Assembly (NCBI RefSeq): GCF_003173055.1
Contig: NZ_QGLF01000002.1
Span: 372,322 to 436,321 of the forward strand
Direction: 5' to 3'
Origin: Zavarzinia compransoris
Lineage (GTDB): Bacteria > Pseudomonadota > Alphaproteobacteria > Zavarziniales > Zavarziniaceae
DNA: 64,000 nt
In this document: positions 15,701 to 23,778 of the stretch, one piece after another
Layout: each line of letters starts with the position of its first letter
Position numbering within the stretch: the first letter of the stretch is position 1
Made by a program: the position numbers and the translations under genes
Notes under the pieces: model-generated
What the model was told of the DNA's origin: nothing
The model's input: only the letters and a program-made list of their open reading frames with translations
Databases searched by the model: none

Positions 15701-15820
15701 GCAGCGCGGCAAGATTGGATCGGGCGGTCGGTTGCGGGCCGGACGGTCGTTCTTGTCCCTCGGGCCAGGCGGCCCTGGTTACCAAACAGTTCCCAAGAAA
15801 CAGGGCGGAGCTAATTTCCC

Positions 15821-16570
15821 ATGAAGGTCCTGGTGCCCGTGAAGCGGGTGGTCGACTACAACGTGAAGATCCGCGTGAAGGCGGACAATTCCGGCGTTGA
15901 CCTCGCGAACGTCAAAATGTCCATGAATCCCTTCGACGAGATCTCGGTCGAGGAAGCCATCCGCCTGAAGGAAGCGGGCAAGGCGACGGAAGTGGTGGTG
16001 GTCTCCATCGGCCCGGCCGGTGCCGCCGAAACCATCCGCACCGCCCTGGCCATGGGCGCCGACCGCGGCATCCTGATCAAGACCGACGAGGAGGTTCAGC
16101 CCCTCGCCGTCGCCAAGCTGCTGAAGGCCGTGGTCGCCGAGGAAGCGCCGGGCCTCGTCATCGTCGGCAAGCAGGCGATCGACGACGACAGCAATCAGAC
16201 CGGCCAGATGCTGGCCGCGCTGCTCGGCTGGGGCCAGGCGACCTTCGCCTCCAAGATCGCCGTCGACGGCGACAAGGCGGCCGTCACCCGCGAAGTGGAC
16301 GGCGGTCTCGAGACCGTCAGCCTGACGCTGCCGGCGATCGTGACCTCGGACCTGCGTCTGAACGAGCCGCGCTATGCTTCGCTGCCCAACATCATGAAGG
16401 CGAAGAAGAAGCCGCTGGCCGAAAAGGCCCCGGCGGACTACGGCGTCGATGTCGCGCCGCGCCTGAAGACCCTGAAGGTCGAAGAGCCTGCGAAGCGCAG
16501 CGCCGGCATCAAGGTGCCGGACGTCGCGACCCTCGTTGCCAAGCTGAAGACCGAAGCGGGAGTGATCTGA
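15821..16570 (+). CDS. etfB: Electron transfer flavoprotein subunit beta
   Basis: The 249-residue beta subunit of ETF passes electrons from acyl-CoA and other dehydrogenases to ETF:quinone oxidoreductase. It begins [20 protein letters not shown] and contains [17 protein letters not shown] (about 31-47), the AMP-binding region [22 protein letters not shown] (about 115-136) and the ETF-beta signature [25 protein letters not shown] (about 171-196). etfA follows after a single base. A near-consensus promoter lies upstream. Confidence 0.97.
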   Translation: MKVLVPVKRVVDYNVKIRVKADNSGVDLANVKMSMNPFDEISVEEAIRLKEAGKATEVVVVSIGPAGAAETIRTALAMGADRGILIKTDEEVQPLAVAKLLKAVVAEEAPGLVIVGKQAIDDDSNQTGQMLAALLGWGQATFASKIAVDGDKAAVTREVDGGLETVSLTLPAIVTSDLRLNEPRYASLPNIMKAKKKPLAEKAPADYGVDVAPRLKTLKVEEPAKRSAGIKVPDVATLVAKLKTEAGVI

Positions 16571-16571
16571 G

Positions 16572-17504
16572 ATGGCGATTCTCGTCCTGGCCGAAAATGA
16601 CGCCTCGGGCCTGAAGGCCGCGACCCTGAACGCCGTCGCCGCCGCCAAGGCGATCGGCGGCGACATCCACCTGCTGGTCGCCGGGGCCGGCGTCGGCGCC
16701 ACCGCGGCCGAAGCCGCCAAGGTCGACGGCGTCGCCAAGGTGCTGACCGCCGACGATGCGGCCTATGCCAACCGCCTGGCGGAACCGCTGGCCGACCTCA
16801 TCGTCTCGCTGGCCGGCGCCTACGACTATATCGTCGCCCCCTCGACCACCTCGGGCAAGAACGTGCTGCCGCGCGTCGCCGCCCTGCTCGACGTCGCGCA
16901 GATCTCGGACATCGTGAAGGTCGTCTCGGGCGATACTTTCGTCCGTCCGATCTATGCCGGCAACGCGCTGGCGACCGTGCAGTCGTCGGATGCGAAGAAG
17001 GTCATCACCGTCCGCACCACCGCCTTCCCGGCGGTCGGCACCGAGGGCGCGGCCCCGGTCGAGGCGGTCGCCGCCGCCGGCGACAAGGGCCTGTCGGCCT
17101 TCGTCGGCGCCGAACTGTCGAAGTCGGAGCGTCCGGAACTGACCTCGGCCCGCATCGTCATCTCGGGCGGCCGCGGCATGCAGTCGGGCGACAATTTCCA
17201 CCTGCTCGACAAGATCGCCGACAAGCTGGGCGCCGCCGTCGGCGCTTCGCGCGCGGCGGTCGATGCCGGCTTCGTGCCGAACGACTATCAGGTCGGCCAG
17301 ACCGGCAAGATCGTGGCGCCCGAGCTTTATGTCGCGGTCGGCATTTCCGGTGCCATCCAGCACCTCGCCGGCATGAAGGACAGCAAGGTCATCGTCGCCA
17401 TCAACAAGGACGAAGAGGCGCCGATCTTCCAGGTCGCCGACTACGGCCTGGTCGCCGACCTGTTCAAGGCGCTGCCGGAACTGGAAGCGGAACTGTCGAA
17501 GTAA
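16572..17504 (+). CDS. etfA: Electron transfer flavoprotein subunit alpha
   Basis: The 310-residue alpha subunit carries the FAD of ETF. Residues 1-185 form the N-terminal nucleotide-like domain. The FAD domain follows (about 195-310) with [70 protein letters not shown] (the ETF-alpha signature spans about residues 250-276) and [22 protein letters not shown]. Length is standard. It is co-transcribed with etfB and probably with the dehydrogenase gene 53 bases downstream. Confidence 0.97.
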   Translation: MAILVLAENDASGLKAATLNAVAAAKAIGGDIHLLVAGAGVGATAAEAAKVDGVAKVLTADDAAYANRLAEPLADLIVSLAGAYDYIVAPSTTSGKNVLPRVAALLDVAQISDIVKVVSGDTFVRPIYAGNALATVQSSDAKKVITVRTTAFPAVGTEGAAPVEAVAAAGDKGLSAFVGAELSKSERPELTSARIVISGGRGMQSGDNFHLLDKIADKLGAAVGASRAAVDAGFVPNDYQVGQTGKIVAPELYVAVGISGAIQHLAGMKDSKVIVAINKDEEAPIFQVADYGLVADLFKALPELEAELSK

Positions 17505-17557
17505 CGCGTCGTATTTGTTAGGCTTATCGCAACGCGAGCAACGGACGGGGTGAATAC

Positions 17558-18433
17558 ATGGCGCTCAAGACGATCGGTGTCATCGGTGCCGGCCAGATGG
17601 GCAACGGCATCGCCCATGTCTGCGCGCTCGCGGGTTACGATGTGTTGATGATGGATGTCAGTCTCGAGCGGGCCAAGGCCGCGCTCGAGACGATCCAGGG
17701 CAATCTGGCCCGCCAGGTGTCCAAGGGCCTGGTCGCCGAGGCGGACCGCGATGCCGCCCTGAAGCGGATCCAGGCCGTCGATTCGATCGATACGTTCGGC
17801 GATGTCGATCTCGCGATCGAGGCGGCGTCCGAGGTCGAAACGGTGAAGAAGAAGATCTTCACCGACCTCTGTCCCAAGTTGAAGGACAGCGCGATCATCG
17901 CCAGCAATACCTCGTCGATCTCGATCACGCGGCTGGCCTCCATCACCGACCGGCCGGAACGCTTCATGGGCGTTCACTTCATGAACCCGGTGCCGGTGAT
18001 GAAGCTGGTGGAACTGATCCGGGGCATCGCCACCGAGGAAAGCACCTATCAGGTCATCCGCGAATTCGCGCTGGTCATCGGCAAGACGCCGACCGCGGCC
18101 GAGGATTTCCCCGCCTTCATCGTCAACCGCATCCTGCTGCCGATGATCAACGAGGCGGTCTATACGCTTTACGAAGGCGTCGGTTCGGTCGAGGCGATCG
18201 ATACCGCCATGCGCCTCGGCGCCAATCACCCGATGGGCCCGCTGCAACTGGCCGATTTCATCGGTCTCGACACCTGCCTTGCCATCATGCAGGTGCTGCA
18301 CGAGGGGTTGGCGGATTCCAAGTACCGCCCCTGCCCCCTGCTGGTCAAATATGTCGAGGCCGGCTGGCTGGGCCGCAAGACCCGGCGCGGCTTCTACGAC
18401 TACCGGGGCGAGACTCCGGTGCCGACGCGCTGA
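17558..18433 (+). CDS. hbd: 3-hydroxybutyryl-CoA dehydrogenase
   Basis: The 291-residue enzyme oxidises (S)-3-hydroxyacyl-CoA to 3-oxoacyl-CoA with NAD(P). The Rossmann motif GVIGAGQMGNGIAHVCALAGYDVLMMD occupies residues 5-31; NTSSISITRLAS, GVHFMNPVPVMKLVELI (active-site His, about residue 139) and the C-terminal NRILLPMINEAVYTLYEGVGSVEAIDTAMRLGANHPMGPLQLADFIGLD are all typical. Together with etfBA it suggests butanoate/poly-hydroxybutyrate or short-chain fatty acid metabolism. Its stop TGA overlaps the proposed first codon of the CbiZ frame. Confidence 0.95.
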   Translation: MALKTIGVIGAGQMGNGIAHVCALAGYDVLMMDVSLERAKAALETIQGNLARQVSKGLVAEADRDAALKRIQAVDSIDTFGDVDLAIEAASEVETVKKKIFTDLCPKLKDSAIIASNTSSISITRLASITDRPERFMGVHFMNPVPVMKLVELIRGIATEESTYQVIREFALVIGKTPTAAEDFPAFIVNRILLPMINEAVYTLYEGVGSVEAIDTAMRLGANHPMGPLQLADFIGLDTCLAIMQVLHEGLADSKYRPCPLLVKYVEAGWLGRKTRRGFYDYRGETPVPTR

Positions 18434-19116
18434 CCGCCACACTTCAGGTCTCCTGCGCCCAGCCCTGGCTGACGGTCCGTCTGCCGGGGCTGTGCCGTCT
18501 CCTGAGCTTCGCGCCGCACCGGCCCGGCTTCCAGGCCGCGGACAAGGTGATCTGGCGCGAGGTGCGCAATGCCGACCTCGGCCCCGAGGTCGATCCCCTG
18601 GCCCTGCTGCGCGACGGGCTGGCCGCCATCGGCGGCCTGGATGCGGTGGCCATGATGACCTCGCGCGATATCCGCCGCCATTTCATCGCCCGGGCCACGA
18701 TCGAAGGGGTGACGGCGGCCTGCGTCGCCACTGTCGGCCTCGGCAACGGCGAGGCGGTGGGCTCGCGCCGGCCCGGCCGCCCGGGCCCGCCGCTCGGCAC
18801 GGTGAACATCCTCGTCCATGTCGATGCCGCGCTGACCGACGCGGCCCTGCTCGAAGCCCTGTCCCTGGCCGCGGAAGCGCGGACCCTGGCCGTTCTCGAA
18901 GGCGGCTATCGCCCCGATCCCGCCCGCCCGCCGGTGACCGGCACCGGCACCGACTGCATCGTGCTGGCCGCGGCCCGCGGTGCCGCGCCCCTGGCCTATG
19001 CCGGCAAGCACACGGCGGTGGGCGAGGCGCTGGGGCGCGCGGTGCTCGACGCGGTCCGCCCGGGGGTTGCGGACTGGCTGGTGGAGAACGGCCATCGCCC
19101 GGGCAAGGGCGGCTGA
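18430..19116 (+). CDS. cbiZ: Adenosylcobinamide amidohydrolase (CbiZ family)
   Basis: CbiZ removes the aminopropanol tail of adenosylcobinamide to salvage cobinamide as adenosylcobyric acid. Recognisable parts are RLLSFAPHRPGFQAADKVIWREV, AVAMMTSRDIRRH, TVGLGNGEAVG, and the highly conserved end TGTGTDCIVLAA with KHTAVGEALGRAV. The family N-terminal LSxA region lies upstream of the first standard start codon (GTG 18547), and the frame has no ATG, GTG or TTG back to beyond 18300. I therefore place the start at CTG 18430, which overlaps the hbd stop (CTGA). The start is uncertain; the conservative CDS is 18547-19116. Confidence 0.72.
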   Translation: MTATLQVSCAQPWLTVRLPGLCRLLSFAPHRPGFQAADKVIWREVRNADLGPEVDPLALLRDGLAAIGGLDAVAMMTSRDIRRHFIARATIEGVTAACVATVGLGNGEAVGSRRPGRPGPPLGTVNILVHVDAALTDAALLEALSLAAEARTLAVLEGGYRPDPARPPVTGTGTDCIVLAAARGAAPLAYAGKHTAVGEALGRAVLDAVRPGVADWLVENGHRPGKGG

Positions 19117-19216
19117 GGCATCGATCGCCGAGCAAATCCGCGCGGGCGGCGTTACGCTGGTGTGGAGCAATCGCCCGCCGGGCCGGATGAGCAAGAAAGC
19201 AAAGGGGGAGGGGGCA

Positions 19217-19966
19217 ATGACACAAGAAGCAAGGCTGCCGCGTCTGGCGGTATTGATCGACGCCGAGAATGCCTCGGCCAAGATCGCCGAAGGCCTGTTC
19301 GAGGAGATCGCCAAACTGGGCGAGGCGAGTGTCCGCCGCATCTACGGCGACTTTTCCGCCGCCCGGTCCAAGGGCTGGGCGGAGGTGCTGGCCCGCTATG
19401 CCATCGTGCCCCAGCAGCAATTCGCCTATACCTCGGGCAAGAACGCTTCGGACATCACCCTGGTGATCGATGCCATGGATCTGCTGCATCGCGGGCGGTT
19501 CGACGGCTTTTGCCTGGTTTCGTCCGACAGCGACTTCACCCGTCTCGCCGCCCGCATCCGGGAGGAGGGCGTCCACGTCTATGGTTTCGGCGAGAACAAG
19601 ACGCCCGAGAGTTTCCGTCAGGCGTGCCACAAGTTCTTTTACACCGAAACGCTGGCACCGGCCGAAAGCAAGACCAAGACCGCCAGCGCCCGCCCGGTGA
19701 AACAGGCCGAGGCCCTGTTGAAGAAAGCCCTGTCCCAGGACGAGGGCGAGACCGGATGGGTCGGGCTTGGCGAATTGGGCAGCCGTCTGAGCAATCTGGC
19801 GCCCGATTTCGTGCCGCGCAATTTCGGCTTCAGCAAGCTCAGCGATCTGGTCCGCAGCCTGCCGGCCTTCGAAGTCGACAAGGCGGGCGCGGGCGGTCAC
19901 CTGCGCTTGCGCCAAGTCCAGGCGAAGCCCAAGGGCAAAACCCCCAAGAGCGACGCGGGAGAATGA
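19217..19966 (+). CDS. NYN-domain ribonuclease-like protein with OST-HTH/LOTUS domain
   Basis: The 249-residue protein starts with a NYN (LabA/DUF88) PIN-like nuclease domain (residues 8-150): LAVLIDAEN supplies the first acidic residue, NASDITLVIDAMDLL the second cluster and FCLVSSDSDFTRLAARI the third. The C-terminal part (about 165-235: QAEALLKKALSQ...GWVGLGELGSRLSNLAPDFVPRNFGFSKLSDLVRSLPAFEV) is an OST-HTH/LOTUS RNA-binding module. The combination predicts an RNA-processing or RNA-silencing enzyme of unknown target. The start at 19217 has a strong GGGGGAGGGGG site; ATG 19187 is an alternative. Confidence 0.85.
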   Translation: MTQEARLPRLAVLIDAENASAKIAEGLFEEIAKLGEASVRRIYGDFSAARSKGWAEVLARYAIVPQQQFAYTSGKNASDITLVIDAMDLLHRGRFDGFCLVSSDSDFTRLAARIREEGVHVYGFGENKTPESFRQACHKFFYTETLAPAESKTKTASARPVKQAEALLKKALSQDEGETGWVGLGELGSRLSNLAPDFVPRNFGFSKLSDLVRSLPAFEVDKAGAGGHLRLRQVQAKPKGKTPKSDAGE

Positions 19967-19985
19967 CGGTCTAAGCGCCCCGCGC

Positions 19986-20876
19986 CTAATCCCTGACCAG
20001 ACGGGCGCGGGCGGCCAGCGTCACCGCCCTGGTCAGGCCCGCCAGGGACTTGGCGGCCAGATGTCCGACCTGCCAGAACAGGGGGACGTCGAGATGGGCG
20101 CCGGGCACGAGATCGACCAGGCGGCCGGCGCGGAGATGGTCCTCGACCAGGGCTTCGGGGTTCAGGGCCCAGCCCATGCCGGCGACGCAGGCATCGACGA
20201 AGCCTTGCGTCGAGGGCAGCCAATGGGTGGGCCCGGCCTGGTCCAGGCCGAACTGAAGCGCCAGCCAGTGCCGCTGCAACTGATCCTTGCGGTCGAAGGT
20301 GAGGGCGGGGGCGCGGGCCATGGCCGCGGCCGTCACACCAGCGGGGAAGTGCCGGGCCATGAACGCGGGGCTGGCGGTGATCCGGTAGCGCAGGCGGCCG
20401 AGGGCCGTCACCCGGCAGCCCTGCACCGCCCGGCCGTGGCCGGTGACGGCGGCCAGCACCTCGCCCCGGCGCAGCCGTTCCGCCGTATGGTCCTGGTCGT
20501 CGACGGTCAGGTCGAGAAGATGGCCGCTGTCCGCCGCAAAGCGGGCGGCCGCCGCGATGAACCAGGTGCCCAGACTGTCGGCATTCACCGCCACCGGCAG
20601 GGTGAGGGGCGCCGGCGCCCCCGCCCCCGGCAGATGCCGGGCGAGGCCCGCCTCCAGCAGGCCGACCTGCTCGACATGGCGGCACAGGTGCCGGCCCGCC
20701 GCCGTCGCCGCACACGGCTGGCCGCGGACGACGAGCACCGCGCCCCAGCGTTCCTCCAACTGTTTCACCCGCTGCGATACGGCGGACGGCGTGACGTTCA
20801 GTGCCTGGGCCGCCCGTTCGAACGAGCCGAGCCGCACCACGGCGGCCAGCGCCTGAAGGGCGGGATAATCGAACAT
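19986..20876 (-). CDS. argP: LysR family transcriptional regulator ArgP
   Basis: The 296-residue protein matches ArgP (IciA) over its whole length: MFDYPALQALAAVVRLGSFERAAQALNVTPSAVSQRVKQLEERWGAVLVVR is the winged-helix domain, and LTLPVAVNADSLGTWFIAA with VDDQDHTAERLRRGEVLAAVTG are ArgP effector-domain hallmarks. ArgP controls arginine/lysine export (argO/lysE) and other amino acid genes. No exporter gene is adjacent; instead the riboswitch-controlled guanidine operon is divergent. The start at 20876 gives the standard N-terminus and length. Confidence 0.88.
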   Translation of the reverse strand: MFDYPALQALAAVVRLGSFERAAQALNVTPSAVSQRVKQLEERWGAVLVVRGQPCAATAAGRHLCRHVEQVGLLEAGLARHLPGAGAPAPLTLPVAVNADSLGTWFIAAAARFAADSGHLLDLTVDDQDHTAERLRRGEVLAAVTGHGRAVQGCRVTALGRLRYRITASPAFMARHFPAGVTAAAMARAPALTFDRKDQLQRHWLALQFGLDQAGPTHWLPSTQGFVDACVAGMGWALNPEALVEDHLRAGRLVDLVPGAHLDVPLFWQVGHLAAKSLAGLTRAVTLAARARLVRD

Positions 20877-20959
20877 GGGGCGCCTCGTCTCGAAAATGGT
20901 GCGCTGCGAAGAATAGGGACTTGTGCTTTTTCGCGGCCTTTGCTGTAATTGTATACAGA

Positions 20960-21070
20960 GTTTGGTGGCTAGGGTTCCGGCCGGATTTTCCGGTGCTGGT
21001 CCGAGAGCGACCAACCGGTCGGGGAGACATCCGATCGGTTGCACGGCGGGATAAAAGCCCGGGAGGCCTC
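20960..21070 (+). ncRNA. Guanidine-I (ykkC) riboswitch
   Basis: The segment carries the conserved blocks of the ykkC class: GGCTAGGGTTCCGG (20967-20980), GGTCCGAGAG (20998-21007) and ACGGCGGGATAAAAGCCCGG followed by GAGG (21043-21066), in the right order and spacing. This aptamer binds guanidinium and turns on genes for guanidine export or breakdown. It lies in the leader of the ABC/DUF1989/carboxylase/allophanate hydrolase operon, so its ligand and the operon agree. The exact ends are approximate. Confidence 0.93.
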
Positions 21071-21080
21071 GGTGACCAGG

Positions 21081-21108
21081 AATTGGCGTCACTAAGGTCT
21101 CGCCAATT
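21081..21108 (+). promoter_or_regulatory. Hairpin just after the riboswitch (possible expression platform)
   Basis: AATTGGCG (21081-21088) and CGCCAATT (21101-21108) form a perfect 8-bp stem with a 12-base loop, 15 bases after the aptamer end. No T run follows, so it is not a standard intrinsic terminator. It could act with Rho or as part of a switch controlling elongation into the operon. Confidence 0.45.
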
Positions 21109-21160
21109 TCCCAGGGTCAGGTCGAACGCGGTCTGAACTGTAACGGGAGTTGGCAGCACC

Positions 21161-21238
21161 ATGGCATTCACGCTTTTCCCCGCCTTTCTCTTTTCCCTCG
21201 ATGCCGTCCGCCGCCGCCGCCGCGCCGTCTGTAACTGA
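21161..21238 (+). CDS. Candidate leader peptide with five consecutive Arg codons (25 aa)
   Basis: An ATG at 21161, preceded by CGGGAG (21144-21149), opens a 25-codon frame, MAFTLFPAFLFSLDAV followed by five CGC codons (RRRRR) and AVCN, ending at 21236-21238, 11 bases before the permease start. The hydrophobic head and arginine run could make a stalling leader peptide, or the frame could be the remnant of a lost substrate-binding protein gene, or chance. Only its position between riboswitch and operon supports it. Confidence 0.3.
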   Translation: MAFTLFPAFLFSLDAVRRRRRAVCN

Positions 21239-21249
21239 CGGGGGCACGG

Positions 21250-22068
21250 ATGCGCGCGATCAATCGTGAACTGCGGCCGGGCTCGCGGCTTCTGCTGGGC
21301 GCCCTGCCGTTCGCCGTCGTCGTCATCGCCTATCTGATCGGCTCGGCGCTGCGGCTGGCCGAAAATCCGGCGGACAAGCTGTTGCCGGCGCTGTCGTCCT
21401 TCGCCGACGCCATCGACCGCATGGCCTTCACCGCCGATACGCGGACGGGCGACATCCTGTGGTGGCTGGATACGGCGGCCAGTCTGGCGCGGCTCGGCGC
21501 GGCGCTGGCCATCGCGACGCTGATCAGCCTCGGCGCCGGCATCGCCATCGGGCTGCTGCCCCATGTCAGGGCGCTGTTCGGCGGCTTCATCGCCGTCGTC
21601 TCCATGGTGCCGCCGCTGGCGATCCTGCCGATCCTGTTCATCATGCTGGGGCTTGGCGAAACCTCCAAGATTGCGCTGATCGTCATCGGCCTGGCCCCGG
21701 TGATGATCCGCGACCTCGCGCTCCGGACCGAGGAATTGCCGCGCCAGCAATTGATCAAGGCGCAGACCCTGGGTGCCAGCACCTTCGGCATCGTGCAGCG
21801 CGTGGTGCTGCCGCAGATCCTGCCGCGTCTCATCGACAGTATCCGCCTCAACCTCGGGCCGGCCTGGCTGTTCCTGATCGCGGCGGAGGCGATCGCCTCC
21901 GAATCCGGGCTCGGCTATCGTGTCTTCCTGGTCCGGCGCTATCTGGCCATGGATGTGATCCTGCCCTATGTCGCCTGGATCACCCTGCTCGCCTTCCTGA
22001 TGGATGTGGGCTTGCGCAAGTCCCAGGACCGTCTGTTCCCCTGGTTTGCCAGCGCGAGGGCTGCCTGA
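21250..22068 (+). CDS. ABC transporter permease (TauC/SsuC type, guanidine operon)
   Basis: The 272-residue inner-membrane protein has about six hydrophobic segments and the cytoplasmic EAA-type loop region (KAQTLGASTFGIVQRVVLPQILPRLID, about residues 174-200) that contacts the ATPase. The family is that of nitrate/sulfonate/taurine importers. In this riboswitch-controlled operon the probable substrate is guanidine. Its stop overlaps the ATPase start (ATGA). No substrate-binding protein gene is present nearby. Confidence 0.9.
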   Translation: MRAINRELRPGSRLLLGALPFAVVVIAYLIGSALRLAENPADKLLPALSSFADAIDRMAFTADTRTGDILWWLDTAASLARLGAALAIATLISLGAGIAIGLLPHVRALFGGFIAVVSMVPPLAILPILFIMLGLGETSKIALIVIGLAPVMIRDLALRTEELPRQQLIKAQTLGASTFGIVQRVVLPQILPRLIDSIRLNLGPAWLFLIAAEAIASESGLGYRVFLVRRYLAMDVILPYVAWITLLAFLMDVGLRKSQDRLFPWFASARAA

Positions 22069-22925
22069 TGAGTGCGATCACCGTCCGCAACCTCTGGAAG
22101 GAATATGACGAGCGCGTGGTGCTGGAACGCATCAACCTCGAGATCGCGCCGCGTTCCTTCATCGCCTTGGTCGGCCCGTCCGGCTGCGGCAAGACCACCT
22201 TCCTGCGCATGTTGCTGTCCGAGGAACGGCCGACTCGGGGCGAGATCCTGATCGACGGCACGCCGATCGCGGGCGAACCCACCGCCGAGCGCGGCGTGGT
22301 GTTCCAGCGCTATTCGGTGTTCCCGCATCTGACCGTGCTCGGCAATGTCCTGCTCTCGCTCGAATTCGAGGGCGGCGGCGTGCTCGCCCGCCTGTTCGGC
22401 GGCAAGCGGCAGAAGGCGATCCAGGCCGCGCGCGACATGCTCGATTGCGTCGGCCTTGCGGAACACGAGAAGAAATATCCGGCGCAATTGTCCGGCGGCA
22501 TGCAGCAGCGCCTGGCCCTGGCCCAGACCCTGATCCGGAAGCCCCGGGTGCTGCTGCTGGACGAACCCTTCGGCGCCCTCGATCCCGGTATCCGCGGCGA
22601 TATCCATGCCTTGATGCGCCGCCTGTGGAACGAGGAAAACCTGACCGTGGTCATGGTCACCCACGACCTGTCGGAAGCCTTCGGCCTCGCGACCCGGGTG
22701 CTGGCCTTCGAGCGGCCGCGGGTCGATCCGGTCGACGGCGACCGCTATGGCGCCGTGATCAAGGAAGACATCGAGGTCTGGCCGCGCCGCATCGCCGGCC
22801 AGGACAGCCCGCACCGCATGCCGCCCGTTCTTGTTTCGACGGCACCCTTTTCCACCGCCCCCGGCCGGGACGACCCGGCCCAAGCCCCGGGGCTCGGCCA
22901 GGACGACCTGGCGCTCCAGGCTTGA
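22068..22925 (+). CDS. ABC transporter ATP-binding protein (TauB/SsuB type, guanidine operon)
   Basis: The 285-residue ATPase shows Walker A GPSGCGKTT (about residues 37-45), Q-loop region VVFQRYSVFPHLTVLGNV, signature LSGGMQQRLALAQ, Walker B VLLLDEPFGALD and switch VMVTHDLSEAF. It pairs with the preceding permease (4-base overlap). The C-terminal 60 residues beyond the core (after about 225) are proline- and aspartate-rich and poorly conserved. Role: energising uptake of what is probably guanidine. Confidence 0.92.
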   Translation: MSAITVRNLWKEYDERVVLERINLEIAPRSFIALVGPSGCGKTTFLRMLLSEERPTRGEILIDGTPIAGEPTAERGVVFQRYSVFPHLTVLGNVLLSLEFEGGGVLARLFGGKRQKAIQAARDMLDCVGLAEHEKKYPAQLSGGMQQRLALAQTLIRKPRVLLLDEPFGALDPGIRGDIHALMRRLWNEENLTVVMVTHDLSEAFGLATRVLAFERPRVDPVDGDRYGAVIKEDIEVWPRRIAGQDSPHRMPPVLVSTAPFSTAPGRDDPAQAPGLGQDDLALQA

Positions 22926-22939
22926 GGAGCAACCGAGCC

Positions 22940-23761
22940 ATGACCACCACCGACAAGGCCGCCCGCATCGAAGCCTTGCGCCAGCGTTACCTGGAACTGA
23001 AGGCCGCGGGCGACGATCTGGCCCCCAAGGCCCTGCCGCCCCTGACCGCCAGGGACGGCGCCCCCCTGACCAGCAACCTGGTCCGCCAGCGCGAGGAAAT
23101 TCCCGGCGGCTGGTATTGGACCGCGCGCCTTGCCCGGGGCGAGCGCCTGCGCCTGGTCAACACCCAGGCAACGCCCGGCGTTGCCGTCTTTTTGTGGAAT
23201 GCCGCCGATACCAGCGAACGCTATAATTCGGCCGATACCATGAAGCTGCAATGGACGGCGGCGCTGCCGCGCGGCCGCGTGCTCTTCTCCGACATGGGCC
23301 GCGTGCTCGCCTCGGTGGTCGAGGATACGGTGGGCGCCCATGATTCCGTGGTCGGCGGCTCGACGCCCGCCTCGAACCTGCGGCGTTACGGCGATGCCGC
23401 CTTGCGCAACACGCAGGAGAACATGCGCCTCGCCGCCTCGAAGTTCGGCCTCGGCAAGCGCGACCTTGCCCCGGTGATCAGCTTCTTTTCCCCCGTCTAC
23501 GTCAAGGAAGACGGTAGCTTCGGCTGGCGTGACGACGTGCTGGCGGCCGGTGACTTCGTCGAATTGCGCGCCGAGATGGACTTGCTCGTCGCCATTTCCA
23601 ATTGTCCCCATCCCTTCAGCCCGGGCGCCTATGCCCCCCAGGCGATCGAAGCGGTGATCTGGCAGGGACCGTCGCCCGCGGGCGACGACATCTGCCGCAC
23701 CGCCACCGCCGAAGCCGTGCGCGGCTTCGAGAATACCGATCCCCTGTTCGCCGGCCGCTGA
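22940..23761 (+). CDS. DUF1989 protein, urea-amidolyase-associated protein 1 (CgdAB-like carboxyguanidine deiminase subunit)
   Basis: The 273-residue protein belongs to the DUF1989 (urea carboxylase-associated) family: GWYWTARLARGERLRLVNTQATPGVAVFLWNAAD with ERYNSADTMKLQW, and the conserved NCPHPFSPGAYAPQAIEAVIW near the end. In guanidine-degrading bacteria two such proteins form the heteromeric carboxyguanidine deiminase CgdAB, which removes ammonia from carboxyguanidine to give allophanate; I cannot say which subunit this is. It starts at 22940 with GAGGAGC upstream and is followed by its partner after 17 bases. Confidence 0.88.
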   Translation: MTTTDKAARIEALRQRYLELKAAGDDLAPKALPPLTARDGAPLTSNLVRQREEIPGGWYWTARLARGERLRLVNTQATPGVAVFLWNAADTSERYNSADTMKLQWTAALPRGRVLFSDMGRVLASVVEDTVGAHDSVVGGSTPASNLRRYGDAALRNTQENMRLAASKFGLGKRDLAPVISFFSPVYVKEDGSFGWRDDVLAAGDFVELRAEMDLLVAISNCPHPFSPGAYAPQAIEAVIWQGPSPAGDDICRTATAEAVRGFENTDPLFAGR

Positions 23762-23778
23762 GCCGGGAGGGCCGAGAC

